Part shown: positions 36,825 to 47,517 of the stretch, one piece after another | Layout: each line of letters opens with the position of its first letter | Numbering within the stretch: the stretch's first letter is position 1 | Origin: Parus major | Lineage: Eukaryota; Chordata; Aves; Passeriformes; Paridae | Assembly (NCBI RefSeq): GCF_001522545.3 | Contig: NC_031771.1 | Coordinates: forward strand, 66,417,981-66,481,980 | Direction of reading: 5' to 3' | DNA length: 64,000 nucleotides | Translations under genes and position numbers: made by a program | The notes under the pieces: model-generated | Told to the model about the DNA's origin: nothing | Database searches by the model: none | Seen by the model: only the letters and a program-made list of their open reading frames with translations

Positions 36825-37639
36825 CCACTTTTTGCCTGAGTATGATGATTTTAAAGTGGTGACCTGCCTGTTCATCTGCTGGTGTTCATCTTGTTGGTTT
36901 TGCTTAAGCTCCATCTCAGAGTAATGCACTAGATAGAGAAAAGGAATAGTCAGGCTACTGAAGATCTTGCATAGTGAACATGAAACATTTCCAGATTAAA
37001 ATGGCAATAAAATAAAGAATAAAACCCATTTCTTACCTAAGGACACAGGTGGAAAGTGTCTCGTGGCTGCCTTTCAGTTTTATTGACGCAAGACTCAAAA
37101 TAGCAGGAGCTTTTTCACACAGCAGGTCAGAGGTCTGAAAATCATCTTGCCAAAAAAATCTGGATGATAAATCGAGTGGGAAATCAGACAAATCATCCAA
37201 ATCCTAAAATACTGAAGCTGGAAGGGCGGCCTGGAGGCTTCTGGATCTGTGCCATGCTCATAGCAAAGTCAGGTTCAGAAGCAGGTCAGGTTCCTGAATT
37301 TGGTTTGAATTTGGCCAAAATCCCCCTCAGTTGCCACCATCAGCCTTCTGCTTGCCAAGCTCAGCAGTGCCCAGGCACCAGTGCCCATCCAGGGCTCTGA
37401 TATGAGGTTGTCCAGTCCCAGATGAAGGATTGGACATTTCCCCCTGGAAAAACAGGGAGTCCCACTGAGCCTTGCACAGGAATCATGGATAAACAGGGAA
37501 TTTCCTGAACTAAACATGGTTTGATGCCTTGAGCATAGCAAAGGGTGCGAGGGCAGATGATCCACGCTAACCTTGTCCTAATATTTTTCCCAAAGTATCT
37601 CCTACTGTTGGAAAAGGAGCCGTGGGTTGGGCAGATTTT

Positions 37640-37985
37640 TATTTCAAAAGGAAGAACATGGCAAAGGGCTGCAGGGTCATAACGGGGCTGGAGAGGGTGA
37701 ACAGGGGTGATCACAAGGGATCAGCCAGAGCCTGAAGAGCTCAGCAGTGTTTAAGAGGGAAGGGAAACACTTCTTCACCTAAAAAGTGATTAAATTGTGG
37801 AGCTCATTACCTCAGGATGACAGAGAGGGAAAAAATTAAAGAGGGGAGAAGGAGAGCGGACATTGGAGGTTGTTAAACATTCCAAGAGTGCAGCTGGCTC
37901 AGCTAATTGCTGAACCTTTAATTGGTGGGACAGGGAAGGATTCCACAACGTTTTTGTCGATCTGGCTCTGTAAGAACCCAGCACT
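37640..37985 (+). repeat. Ancient CR1-type fragment
   Basis: 'gtgattaaattgtggagct', 'cattacctcaggatgac' and later 'ggtgggacagggaaggatt' match the deep CR1 subfamilies found across birds and reptiles (the part before the terminal 'tggacctttgg'). Strongly diverged and therefore old. The ends are uncertain. Confidence 0.5.
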
Positions 37986-40407
37986 GGTCTGTGCTCCAGG
38001 TTGGATCACGTTCCAGTCTGATGTGGTTGAGGTTCCTTTGTCCCCAGGAGATGCAGGAGGTGGCAGGACTCCCGTGGAGATGAGGAACAGGGTGGGTTTG
38101 CTGAGCTGTCCCTGCAAATCTCCAGCTCTGCCTGTCAGTCCATCAAGTGCTGAGCTTGGAGTGGGGAGATTCAGGTTTTTTTGGGGAGAAGCACAGGATT
38201 TTACTACTTGGGCTTTACATCTCTTAGCCTGGCTTTGCTCAGAGTCGTTATCAAAACCCTACAAACCCCCGTGGAGGGTTTCTCAAAACTGCCTTTTCTC
38301 CCCAGGTCTCCCTGCCCGCGTTCCTGTATTTCCCCTGTGCAGGGAATGGAATAAAAAGCTGACTTGAGACCTACTCATTTAATGCCTGAATTAGTTCAAT
38401 TTTCTCCGCCTGAGGCTTCTCATTCTTTTCCACTGTCTTGCTGTTGGCCTGCTGGGAATCTCTCACTGTCCACAAAAGTTTCTCTCATCCTCCTAAATTG
38501 GTGATTTTCTCCCCAAGCTCAATTTTTTGCCTAAATATGGACTCTTCCAGGGCTAATTTCTCTTCATAGTTTGCTTAGGCACACGTGCGTGTGCGCTAAA
38601 ATCAGTTTCAAACTGGCTCAGATTTATTTTTAAGCCGGGGGGGGTTTTTTGCAGATGCCAAAAGCATTGATTCCTGTCTGATTAAAAAAAAAATTAAAAT
38701 AAATTAAAACCCACGGAGTATTTTCAGCATGATTTAGCGGCTCATCTACAAGGATCTTGACTGGCTTAGCTAAATGGTTGGTGCTCGCTCGTGTGTGGAA
38801 AAAGCCCTGGTGTCCTTGGGTGCACATTATTTTATTTAACCCAAACACAGTTTAATCTTGGGCAGTTAAAAAGCCAGAGTTTAGGCTGATGTCTCAAAGC
38901 TTGAGTCAATCTCTACTGGGAAAAGCAACCCATCTCATTTTTTGGAGGAAAATGTTTTGTTTTAGTGGAGCTGCTGTCTTTAAATATTTTTGGGTGCAAA
39001 CTTCTGGAATTGTTTCTGGGAAGAAAGCTTTCCTCTTAATTCTTTTCCTTTGTATTTTCATTTTAAGCTGCAGAAGCATTTATCAGGTAAGCCTTGAGTG
39101 CAACAAAACATTCAATTTCAAGTCAAGGCAAACACTGATTTTTTATTTTATTTTTTTTGAGACAAATAAACCATTTTGCTCGATCTCTTGCTTCGAAGAA
39201 GTTTGGGGTTTGGATCATTCAGGATCTTATTCTTTCCCTTACTCTTTTAATTCTGGAAAACCATCAAACAAAGAAAAACAGCATTTGTATGATGTCATTT
39301 AAAAAGCAAAACACTGTTTCCTAGCTTTTTGCAGAATACTTTCAAGGAGAGATAGAAATGCTACCAGAATAAGGATGTTAAGATGAATTTAACAAAATTA
39401 TGGTTTTTAAAGGCAGTTAAAAAAACCTCAACACAGAAAATAAGTAAAACGATGACCTTAGGCACAGGAATAAATACACTGCAGCAGCACAACCAGATTC
39501 TGTTATGTGCTGGATGTGAAATGGGCTGTCTTGGGGCTCTCCACCCTGCCAAGACAGCCTGAATTAGCAGCTGGTCAGTTTTAATGCAGACAGCTCTGTC
39601 AGAAGGGCAGGGAAGGAGCTGCAGGAGCCGAGGGAGGGAATGGGAGCCTGCAGGAGCTTCATGTCCCTGTGGAAGGACAGGAGCAGTGGCAGCTGCTGCT
39701 GAGATGTTGTGGCAGAGGAGATGCTGGCCTGGAGTGTTTTCTGGGAGAAAAAGGGGTTGGTTTTGTGAAGCAGGTCCTGAGATGGGCAGTCAGAGCGTGC
39801 CCTATGGACATGGTATGTGGGACTCCAGTTAAATCCTTTAGGATCACTCCTGATTAGGTTCTCCTTCAATCCTCTGCTCTGTCTTGAAACATCTCCCTCT
39901 GGAGACAACAGCTACAACTTCCCCTGCTCTTCTGTGCAATTCTGACTCCATCTGTGAGGAACATGAGCTCAGAGAACATCTGGGCACATTGCTGTGTCCA
40001 GCCTCACAGTCCCTTGGGACATTCCCAGTGGGCTCGAGCCTCTTTCCCTGCAGTGGCCCAAACTGGAAATCTCATTAGGCATCCCTAGGAAAAGGGTCTA
40101 AAATAAGACAGGATGGAAACAGCTGCTGACAAGAGGCCAAATGAGAACACAAAACACATCACAGGAGAAATACTGATTGCTAAGCCAAACCCTGCCAGCA
40201 GTCAGCCAGGACATCCAACACCCAGCTCAGATATGGATGAAGGCCTCAGAGTTCCTGATGATGCCAGAGGTGGGACTACACCACTCATGCTAGATAAAGC
40301 AAATCTGGAGTAAAAAGAGGATCACAAACAACTTTCCCCGAGCCTCTGAGCAGTCTGGCTTTGACAAAAAACCCCAGAGATGTTCAAGAAGAACTGGAGC
40401 AGACATC
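37986..40407. other. Non-coding stretch, AT-rich in the middle
   Basis: No gene recognised. A G-run followed by a T-run lies at 38637-38650, and A-rich sequence at 38682-38710. The 38900-39440 part is AT-rich and repeat-free. Nothing codes recognisably. Confidence 0.35.
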
Positions 40408-40552
40408 AACTACCCTGGAAGTGTCCAAGGCCTGCTTGGCCTGCTTGGAGCAACCTGGGATAATGAAAGGAGTCCCTGCCCATGGGTTTTAAGATTTTTT
40501 TTTAAGGTTCCTTCCAACCCAAACCATGAGGGGATTTTATGATTCTGTCATA
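40408..40552 (+). repeat. CR1 LINE 3' fragment
   Basis: Sense: 'cctggaagtgtccaaggcc', 'cttggagcaacctgggata', 'ccttccaacccaaaccatg', 'ttttatgattctgtcat'. A small duplication ('tgcttggcc') and an internal T-run at 40494-40503 are copy-specific. Confidence 0.85.
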
Positions 40553-41403
40553 AAACCAGCAAAGTTGGGCTTCAAGTTTGCTACTACAATGCTGATCATG
40601 AGAAAAGACAACTGCAGGAAAAGAAGTCCCACCACCACAATAAAAAAGTGAAGAGACGCTTTGAAGTCAGATAGATCAAAGATTCTACACCAAAATAAGA
40701 AAACCAAACATATTTTTTCTTTTTTTTTTTTTTTTTAAGAAAAAGATAACATCATTCAGTGTATTTTTTTCAAGCTTGCTGGACATCATACTGAAACACC
40801 GTAAAGCTGTCAGGGAAATTATATGCTTTTTTCTGTTGTCAACCAAAGCGTGCTTTTATGGAGTCAATTAGCCACAAATGATGAACACACGTCACTTGTC
40901 TGGGAATGAATTACAGTACAACCCAATAAACACAACTGGCTTCGCTCTCTGATCATTGCCCTGATGAGGAGGAGGCGTCAAACTTCCCTATCCAACCATA
41001 AAGGAAACTCTGTGTTCGTTTGTGTTTCATCCTGCAAATTCGTCTCCTTCAAGTACTGCAGTGCTACAGTGTGGGGGGAAACGGGGTCATTGGTATTTCT
41101 GCTCTGACGTGCAAACCTGGACATGAGCTCGGGGTGTGAAATGCAATTACATCGGGGAAAAGGGTTTGGATAAGCTGGGATGGCACCGGGGGCTTGGGTG
41201 TAGAACGGAGCTGCTGTCAGATTCCACAGAGAAGTGCAGCCAGTGTTGTCTTTACACGGGATTTTGTGTGCCCTCCACAGACCTTAGAGCCCTTTTTAAA
41301 GGTGGAGAGCTACAGTCTTATCAAGTTTCAAGGGGTTTCTTTTCGTTTGGTTGGTTGGCAGGGAGGGTTTCTTTCCCCCCCCTTTTTTTTTTTTTTTTTA
41401 AAT
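40553..41403. other. Non-coding stretch downstream of the receptor gene
   Basis: T-runs at 40712-40737 and 41382-41399. The segment 40840-41030 is repeat-free with motifs such as 'gtcaattagccaca' and 'caataaacacaact', resembling a conserved non-coding element. No gene recognised. Confidence 0.35.
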
Positions 41404-41409
41404 TTTAAT
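41404..41409 (-). terminator. Candidate poly(A) signal of the HTR7-like gene
   Basis: ATTAAA on the minus strand, about 300 bases past the TAG stop of exon 2. It is followed by an A-run (41399 down to 41382). It is the first poly(A)-like hexamer I see on that strand; no AATAAA was found between 41000 and 41706. Weak evidence, because the context is simple sequence and a longer UTR is possible. Confidence 0.3.
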
Positions 41410-41500
41410 AACAGATGGGTAAACTGAGGCACAGAAAGGTGGTGTGACTTGCCCACAGTCGTTGGTAGACCTTGAACACCCCAGGTCTTGCTCCCAGCTG
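41408..41500 (-). repeat. MIR-type SINE fragment
   Basis: 'acagatgggtaaactgagg', 'cacagaaaggtggtgtgac' and 'ttgcccacagtcgttggta' match the reverse complement of the MIR core (the 'acttgccc..ggtcac' and 'aaactgaggcacagagagg' blocks). MIR is an ancient tRNA-derived SINE shared across amniotes. It lies between the stop codon and the putative poly(A) signal, so it is probably part of the receptor's 3' UTR. Confidence 0.7.
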
Positions 41501-41706
41501 GGACAGAGTGAGAAGGAAGGGCTGTTCCCAAAGTTCCCTCCACTTGTTCCCAGGGTGAGGAAAACCGCGGCTCCTCACGGGGCGAGGGGAAGGGCCGTCA
41601 CTCTCAGTGGCAATGTCTGGCGGGGCTGGGCGGCTCCTGCCAGCCCCTGGGAGGCCAGGGAAGAGAGGAACCCGGCATGGAGAGGCAGGAGCCGGTGGGT
41701 CAGGCA

Positions 41707-42478
41707 CTACAGGATACACTCGTGCCTCTCCGTGGCCTTCAGGGCCTCGTGCATGCTGGCGGCCGAGAGCCTCCTGTTGATGTTCCTGTACCTGCAGCGC
41801 AGCAGGTTCCAGAAAGTAGTCCTCAAATCCCGGTTGAAGAAGGCGTAGATGAGGGGGTTGATGAGGGAGTTGGTGTAGCCCAGCCAGAGCAGAGTCCTCT
41901 CCAGCCGCAGGGGCATGCAGCTGCAGCGGATGCCGCAGATGAACGGCCGCGCCGTGGACATCAGGAAGAAGGGCAGCCAGCAAAACGTGAAGGCCCCCAC
42001 GATGATGCCGAGGGTCCTGGCGGCTTTCTGCTCCCGCTTGAAGATGGAAATGTTCTTGCGGTCTTGCCGGAGCAGCTTGGAGAGCGTGGCGCATTCCTCC
42101 ACGGCTTTGGTGCGCCGGGAGCTGTGGTGGGCGCGGCTGGAGGCCTCGAGGCAGTAGACGCCCTCCTCCTCGTAGTGCTTGGGGAAGTTCATGAAGCGGT
42201 GCTTCTCGGCGCTGACCTTGGCCGCCTTGTAGATGCGGCTGTACATCACCAGCATGACGGCCATGGGGATGTAGAAGGCCACGCCCGTGGAGTACACGGT
42301 GTAGCCGAAGTCCTGGCTGATGAGGCACACCCGCTCCACCGTCACGTTCTGGGCCCAGCCGAACAGCGGAGGGAGGGTGATGGAGGCCGACAGGAGCCAC
42401 ACGATGAAGACCATCTTGGCCATCAGCTTCCCGTTCTGCCTCACGGGGTAGGTCAGCGGCCGCGTGATGCCCAGGTAC
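41707..42478 (-). CDS. HTR7-like: 5-HT7-type serotonin receptor, coding exon 2 (TM4-TM7)
   Basis: This exon encodes the last 256 residues of a Gs-coupled serotonin receptor acting at the plasma membrane. It begins after the acceptor 'ccttcccgcag' (AG at 42479-42480): its first base finishes the Arg codon of DRY and the next codon is its Tyr. In 426-residue numbering it carries TM4 (W197), the ECL2 cysteine C221, TM5 with P241, a 65-residue third loop, TM6 with C336-W337-x-P339 and F340/F341, TM7 with NPLIY (377-381), and helix 8 with a palmitoylation-type Cys398. The frame ends in HECIL and TAG (41707-41709). Membrane parts are close to mammalian HTR7, but residues 271-294 of the third loop (HYEEEGVYCL then Ser/Arg/His-rich) are not, which suggests the paralogue. 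The tail resembles the short splice form of human HTR7 as I recall it. Confidence 0.95.
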
Positions 42479-42662
42479 CTGCGGGAAGGAGGAGTTGTCA
42501 GGGGTGCTGTTGGGTGGCTTTCACTCCTAATCAGCTCTGAGAGAATTTTGGCCCTCAGAGGGGACAAGAAATTGATTCACCAAATGAAAATCTCCCCAGG
42601 CATGTGATCTCTTGATGAAACACCCCAATTTATTCCCCACTTTGCTGTGATCACCCCATGAG

Positions 42663-42808
42663 TGGAATCACAGAATGGTCTGGGTTGGAAAGACCTTAAA
42701 GCCCATCCCATTCCAGCCCCTGCCATGGGCAGGGACACCTTCCACCATCCCAGGCTGCTCCAAGCCCCATCCAGCCTGGCCTTGAACACTTCCAGGGATG
42801 GGGAGTCC
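42663..42808 (-). repeat. CR1 LINE 3' fragment (intronic)
   Basis: Antisense: 'tggaatcacagaatggtct', 'gggttggaaagaccttaaa', 'cctgccatgggcagggaca', 'cctggccttgaacacttcc'. Same strand orientation as the receptor transcript. Confidence 0.9.
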
Positions 42809-43289
42809 ATAGCACGAGCTGTCACTGAACTGCTGAGTGCAGTCCAAACTCTGCATGGTCTCCTGGGGAATAAAAAAAGCTTAAAAAAGCTTCATTTTCA
42901 GGAATTAAAAACGCTTTAAGAGTTTTGTTTTTCCAGCAGAACTATTCTGTACAGAGAACACGCAACAGCTTCCAGCCATGGCACATAACTTGCTCCAGAG
43001 TGCTGCCTGTGCCAAGGGGACACCCAGGAGAGGGATGGGTGATGCTCAGGGTGATGTGCCACAGGACTGACCCCAGATGAAAGGAATAACTCCTAGCAGT
43101 GTTTAATGGGAAGCACAACAGCCTCCTCTTATTTGTTGGTGAAGAAATATAACCTGGAGCTAAGATGGCCCTGTGAGACGAAGAAATAATCTTGGCTTTG
43201 GGAAGACTTAAAGATGTGTCTGGGTGAGCCCTGGAAGCAAAGCTGGAGGGTGGACAATGCTGTTTGGGGGCAGTTTTTGGGCCCCTCAC

Positions 43290-43455
43290 AGCAAGAAAGC
43301 CATTGAGGGGCTGAAGAGAGTCCAGGGAAGGAAACAGAGCTGGGGAAGGGTCTGGAGCAGCAGGAGAGGCTGAGGGAGCTGGGAAAGGGGCTCAGCCTGG
43401 AGCAAAGGAGGTTCAGGAGGGACCTTCTGGCTCTGCACAACTCCCTGAAAGCTGC
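43290..43455 (+). repeat. CR1 LINE internal fragment (intronic)
   Basis: Sense: 'gaaagccattgaggggctg', 'gctgagggagctgggaaag', 'gggctcagcctggagcaaa', 'ctggctctgcacaactccc'. This is the more 5' part of the passerine-type 3' region; the terminal part is missing, so the copy was cut after insertion. Confidence 0.75.
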
Positions 43456-44435
43456 TGACCTCTGGAAACTCAAATAGGAATGACCCAAGCAGCTGGAGCC
43501 ATCTGCTCACTTGCACAGCCAGTAGCTGCTGAAGTGATGGAGTCCAGCTCTCCTCAAGAGGAAAATGAGTGGAGTTTGGAGTAAGAAATCCCCAGAACAC
43601 CTGGTGACTCACAGATCCCCCAATCCTGACCCCTGGGGTTAGGAGTTACCTTTTATTTTACCTGAAAGGAGCTGGAGGCTGCACCCTCCATCAGCTCCTC
43701 ATTGTGCCACGGGGTGTAAACATGAACCATCCTGTCTGTTATTGGAGGGGTTTGTGTGATAAAGAAATTGTGTCAACTGTTGGTAAATTAGAATTGTAAA
43801 GCAATAAATCAGGGGGGGATGTTGGCTGCTGTCAGCCAGCGTTCCCCCTGGAAAACATCTGCCTGCTATTCAGCTCCAATCAATCCAGCAAAAACCTCGA
43901 GCCACTCATATGGATTTCTGTTCTGTTACAGCCTTTTTGATTCCAGTCTCCTGCTGCCAGGAATTTTTAGGCAGGAACACATCACCTCTTAATTGTTCTT
44001 GGATAAACGGTGCCACTCCAGAGGGGCAGTGAGAACAGCAGCTCTGTGAGTACTTTCTGCTGAAAGCTGAGCAAAAAAGAGAAAATATCCATGGAGAATT
44101 TTACCTCTGCTGGAGCATTTTTTTCCTGACAGCCTCACTGTGTTAGGAGATTTTCTCTTGCCTGGTTATTTTGCTTTTCCAGATCGTCCCCCCAGATTAG
44201 AAGATGGAAATAAAATATATTAAAAAAATTTGATTTCTCCTCCCCTCCTGACTGCTAAATCGAGAGACTAAGTCTTCTCCCCTGCCTTCCTGATAAAAAT
44301 GGGTTTGAATTCATTCATTGGGTTGTTCTTTCCTTATTTTCCTCTGCATTCTTTAGAAATTCTTATTCCTCTGCAGCTTTTCAGCTGCCCTTAGTCACAA
44401 GAACCAACCAGAACTCTCCGTGACCATCAATGTTC

Positions 44436-44520
44436 AGAGAATTCCAGGATGGTTTGGGTTGGATGGAATATTCAAGATTATCCATTTCCAGCAGGTGCCA
44501 TCCCCTCTTATGCCATTCCC
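44436..44520 (-). repeat. CR1 3'-end scrap (intronic)
   Basis: Antisense: 'agagaattccaggatggtt', 'tgggttggatggaatattc', 'aagattatccatttcc'. Diverged. Confidence 0.7.
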
Positions 44521-44917
44521 GGGTTTCTTTGGGAGCTGATCCACCTGGGATTCGCTGAAACTTCAAGGAATTTACGCGCTAGCAGAGGAAAAGGCGGGGT
44601 GACGAGGTTTAACAAGCAGGCAAAGCTGACACATTTCATCCGCGGGTGCCTCGTGCAGCCGCTGCTGGAGGAAACGGGGCTGTTCTGAGGTCTTTGTAAT
44701 AATTTTGAAGCGAGCAGGAAACCCTCAAAATAGGGCAGCGTTTGCAGGAGGCGAGGTGGCACTGACAGGCGGTGGAATTCGAGTGGAATTCTCTCCCTTT
44801 GAATAATTTTTTTTTTAGTTTTGCTCTCTGTGTGTGTGTTGTGCTGCTAATCAGGTTTAGGGGTAATCAGATAACAAAAGGCAATTCCCAGGAATTACGC
44901 ACTCGGTGTGGATTTGC

Positions 44918-45182
44918 AGGACCATCTCATTCCACTCCTGCCATGGCAGGGACACCTCCCACTGTCCCAGGGTGCTCCAAGCCCCATCCAGCCTGGTCCT
45001 GGACACTCCCAGGGATCCAGGGGCAGCCACAGCTTCTCTGGGCACCCTGTGCCAGGGCCTGCCCACCCTCCCAGGGAATAATTCCTTCCCAATATCCCAT
45101 CTAACCCTGCCCTTGTCCTGTCCTTACATTTCCTGATGAAAAGTCCCTCTCTGGCTTCCCTGCAAGCCCCCTTCAGTTGTTG
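44918..45182 (-). repeat. CR1 LINE 3' fragment (intronic)
   Basis: Antisense: 'gcaggaccatctcattcca', 'cctcccactgtcccagggt', 'ccaggggcagccacagctt', 'gggaataattccttcccaa', 'gatgaaaagtccctctctg'. The extreme 3' end is replaced by unique sequence. Confidence 0.85.
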
Positions 45183-47169
45183 GATGATTATCCCAGGGAT
45201 TGACTAATGAAAACAACCCAAACCTCTCTGAGGTGCCCCTTTCTCCATCCTGCAGCTGGTGAACTGGGAAAAGGTGAATCCCCACTCACACAGGAGGACA
45301 AATGAGCCCAGAATTAGGGTTTCCTTGACCCCACAGTTTTCCCTGCCTCCTCTGCAGCCAAAATAAGCTCCTTGCCCGATTTCCAAGCTGGTGCCATTCC
45401 TGCCCCATCCTGCTGAAGGAGAGGAGGAAACAAAAGGCAGCTGGAGGCTGCTACACCTGCCCAAGCCCTGAGTCAGAGCTGGGATCACCCCAGGGATCCA
45501 TCCCAGACACAGAGCAGGGATCCACCCAGCCTGGGAAACATTTGGATGAAGGACATGGGAACGGCAATCCAGGAAAACGCTGTGTGGTTTTCATCCCACT
45601 GACTTTTGGGAGGCATCCTTTTACTGAGGGTGACCCCGATTTGGAGAATATAATCTGATTTTGAGTGGAAAATACTTGCCAGGGAAAGAGGAGAGCCCCA
45701 GTAGAGCTGCCTGGGAAATGGATGGAGAGTTTTTTCTCCACCAGGAATGCCAGAAGCTATGTGTGGGCTTTGGGGAGCTCCTTTTGTCAGCTCCTTGGCA
45801 TTTTTATGGAGTTTCATCAAAGCAGAGCAGCCAAAAGAGGGGATTTTTTTTTTGTTGGTTTGTTTTTGGTTTGTGACATTAAAAAATCTGCAACATTGGC
45901 AGGCTTTTACATAAGGAAAATATAAGAGGAAGATGGATGTTTCCAGCATTTTTCTTTTCTGATTTCAAAGGAAATCAATCAAATCTCGCTTCAGACAAGA
46001 TTAGTTCTACCAGCTTCAATCGAGAGGCTTTTAGGAAGCGCTCGGCATTAATAATCAATAACAGCAGCCTACATTTTAATAGTCCTCATCATCCTGGGCA
46101 AACCAAGTAGCTTTTCCATCTAAGCTAAGCAAAATATTGAGGACACTTCAGCCATCAATAAAAGCAGGGCCTCCTCCTTGGCAGTGCTGACCAAGTTGGA
46201 TTCAGGACAGAACCAGAGGAAATATTTTCTATTTCCGAGAAGCACAAGGGCTTTTCCTCTTCTTCCTCACAGGGCAGGAGGAAGAGCTGGTCCCTATCCC
46301 TGGGGGAGGTTTGGGTTGATGCCTCACTGAGATAACAATTTAATCTCTTTTTGGAGCAGGTTTTTCAGGGACTCTGCAAGCTCAGCTCTCCTTGTGCTTT
46401 TGGTTTTTGGTTGTATCAGCACAGAAATTGAGAATTGTGATTTTGATGTTCCCATCAAGAGTCAAACCAAGAATCCTGCCCATCCCAGGCTCAGGGCTGA
46501 CCTGGAGATCCAGACATGACCCTGGATCCTCAGTCCACCTCCACGCACTGCCTGAGGATGCTGGGTGGATGTGGGACACTGCCCCGGGATGATTCACACA
46601 GCTCCCAGCCCATTCCTGGGGATCCTTGAGCGGGAAGAACATCCCAATAATTCCTATTCCCTCCTCAAGCTCCAGCTCTTGCAGGTTGTCCTTCCTCCCA
46701 CCCAGAACCAGGTGGGCACAGCCTGGGGGACAGTCCCATCCCTTCCCTCTGCTCAGTCCTTGCTGTTTTTCTCCTTTCCCAGCTGGAAATACATTCCAGC
46801 CAACTGCCCTGCAACCACTCAGCTTCCCCATCAGACCTGTGGTGAGGGGAGGAGGAAGTTCTGGGAGCAAACTCATCACGGGTGCAGTTCCTGTGCCAAC
46901 ACACGAGGGACAAGCCCATGCCAGAAAATTCAGGCTCCTGGACAACCTCTTGGGACACAGCTTTTCCCTCTCTCCTTCCCAGGAAAGACAAAGTGACAGC
47001 AAACTCAGGATCTGCCTGCACGGTGTCCTTGGATGTGGATCTGCTCCCCGGAGCAGTGACACTGGGTGGGAGGGATGTGATGGAGGAGTGGAATCCATGG
47101 CAAGGATTTCTGGGGAAAGATCTCTCTGTTTGTGTGTGTGTTTGGAAAAGTCGTGCTCAGAGGGATCGG

Positions 47170-47517
47170 AATGAGATGGGGTGGAGTTGGTTGGCTGGGA
47201 AAGGAGGGGAAGGAAAAGGGAAGAGATGGGGAAGAGGAAGGAAAGGGAAGAAGGAGAAAAGAAGGATTGCATGTATTGAGTTTTTGGGGATTTGGGATGG
47301 GGTGGGAAGACTTGTTGACATGCTTGGCCAAGGAAAAATGAAAGGGGAAAGGGAAAAAGAGAAAAGGGAAAGAGGGAAAAGGGGAGGCAAGGCAAAAGAA
47401 AGGAGAAAAAGAGAAGGAGGAGGAGGAGGAGGAGAAAGAAGGAGAAGGAGAAGGAGAAGGAGAAGGAGAAGGAGAAGGAGAAGGAGAAGGAGAAGGAGAA
47501 GGAGAAGGAGAAGGAAA
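47170..47517. repeat. Purine tract with (GAAGGA)n core (intronic)
   Basis: The plus strand is nearly all A and G at 47197-47268 and 47336-47517, ending in about sixteen regular 'gaagga' units. The mirror-symmetric homopurine run can form triplex DNA. The transcript of the receptor gene would carry the pyrimidine strand. Long Glu/Arg or Ser/Phe open frames here are artefacts of the tract. Confidence 0.92.

Noticed and set aside
41677..42540. 287-codon plus-strand frame opposite receptor exon 2
   Set aside because: It is the antisense shadow of the GC-rich coding exon; the minus-strand frame has clear receptor motifs.
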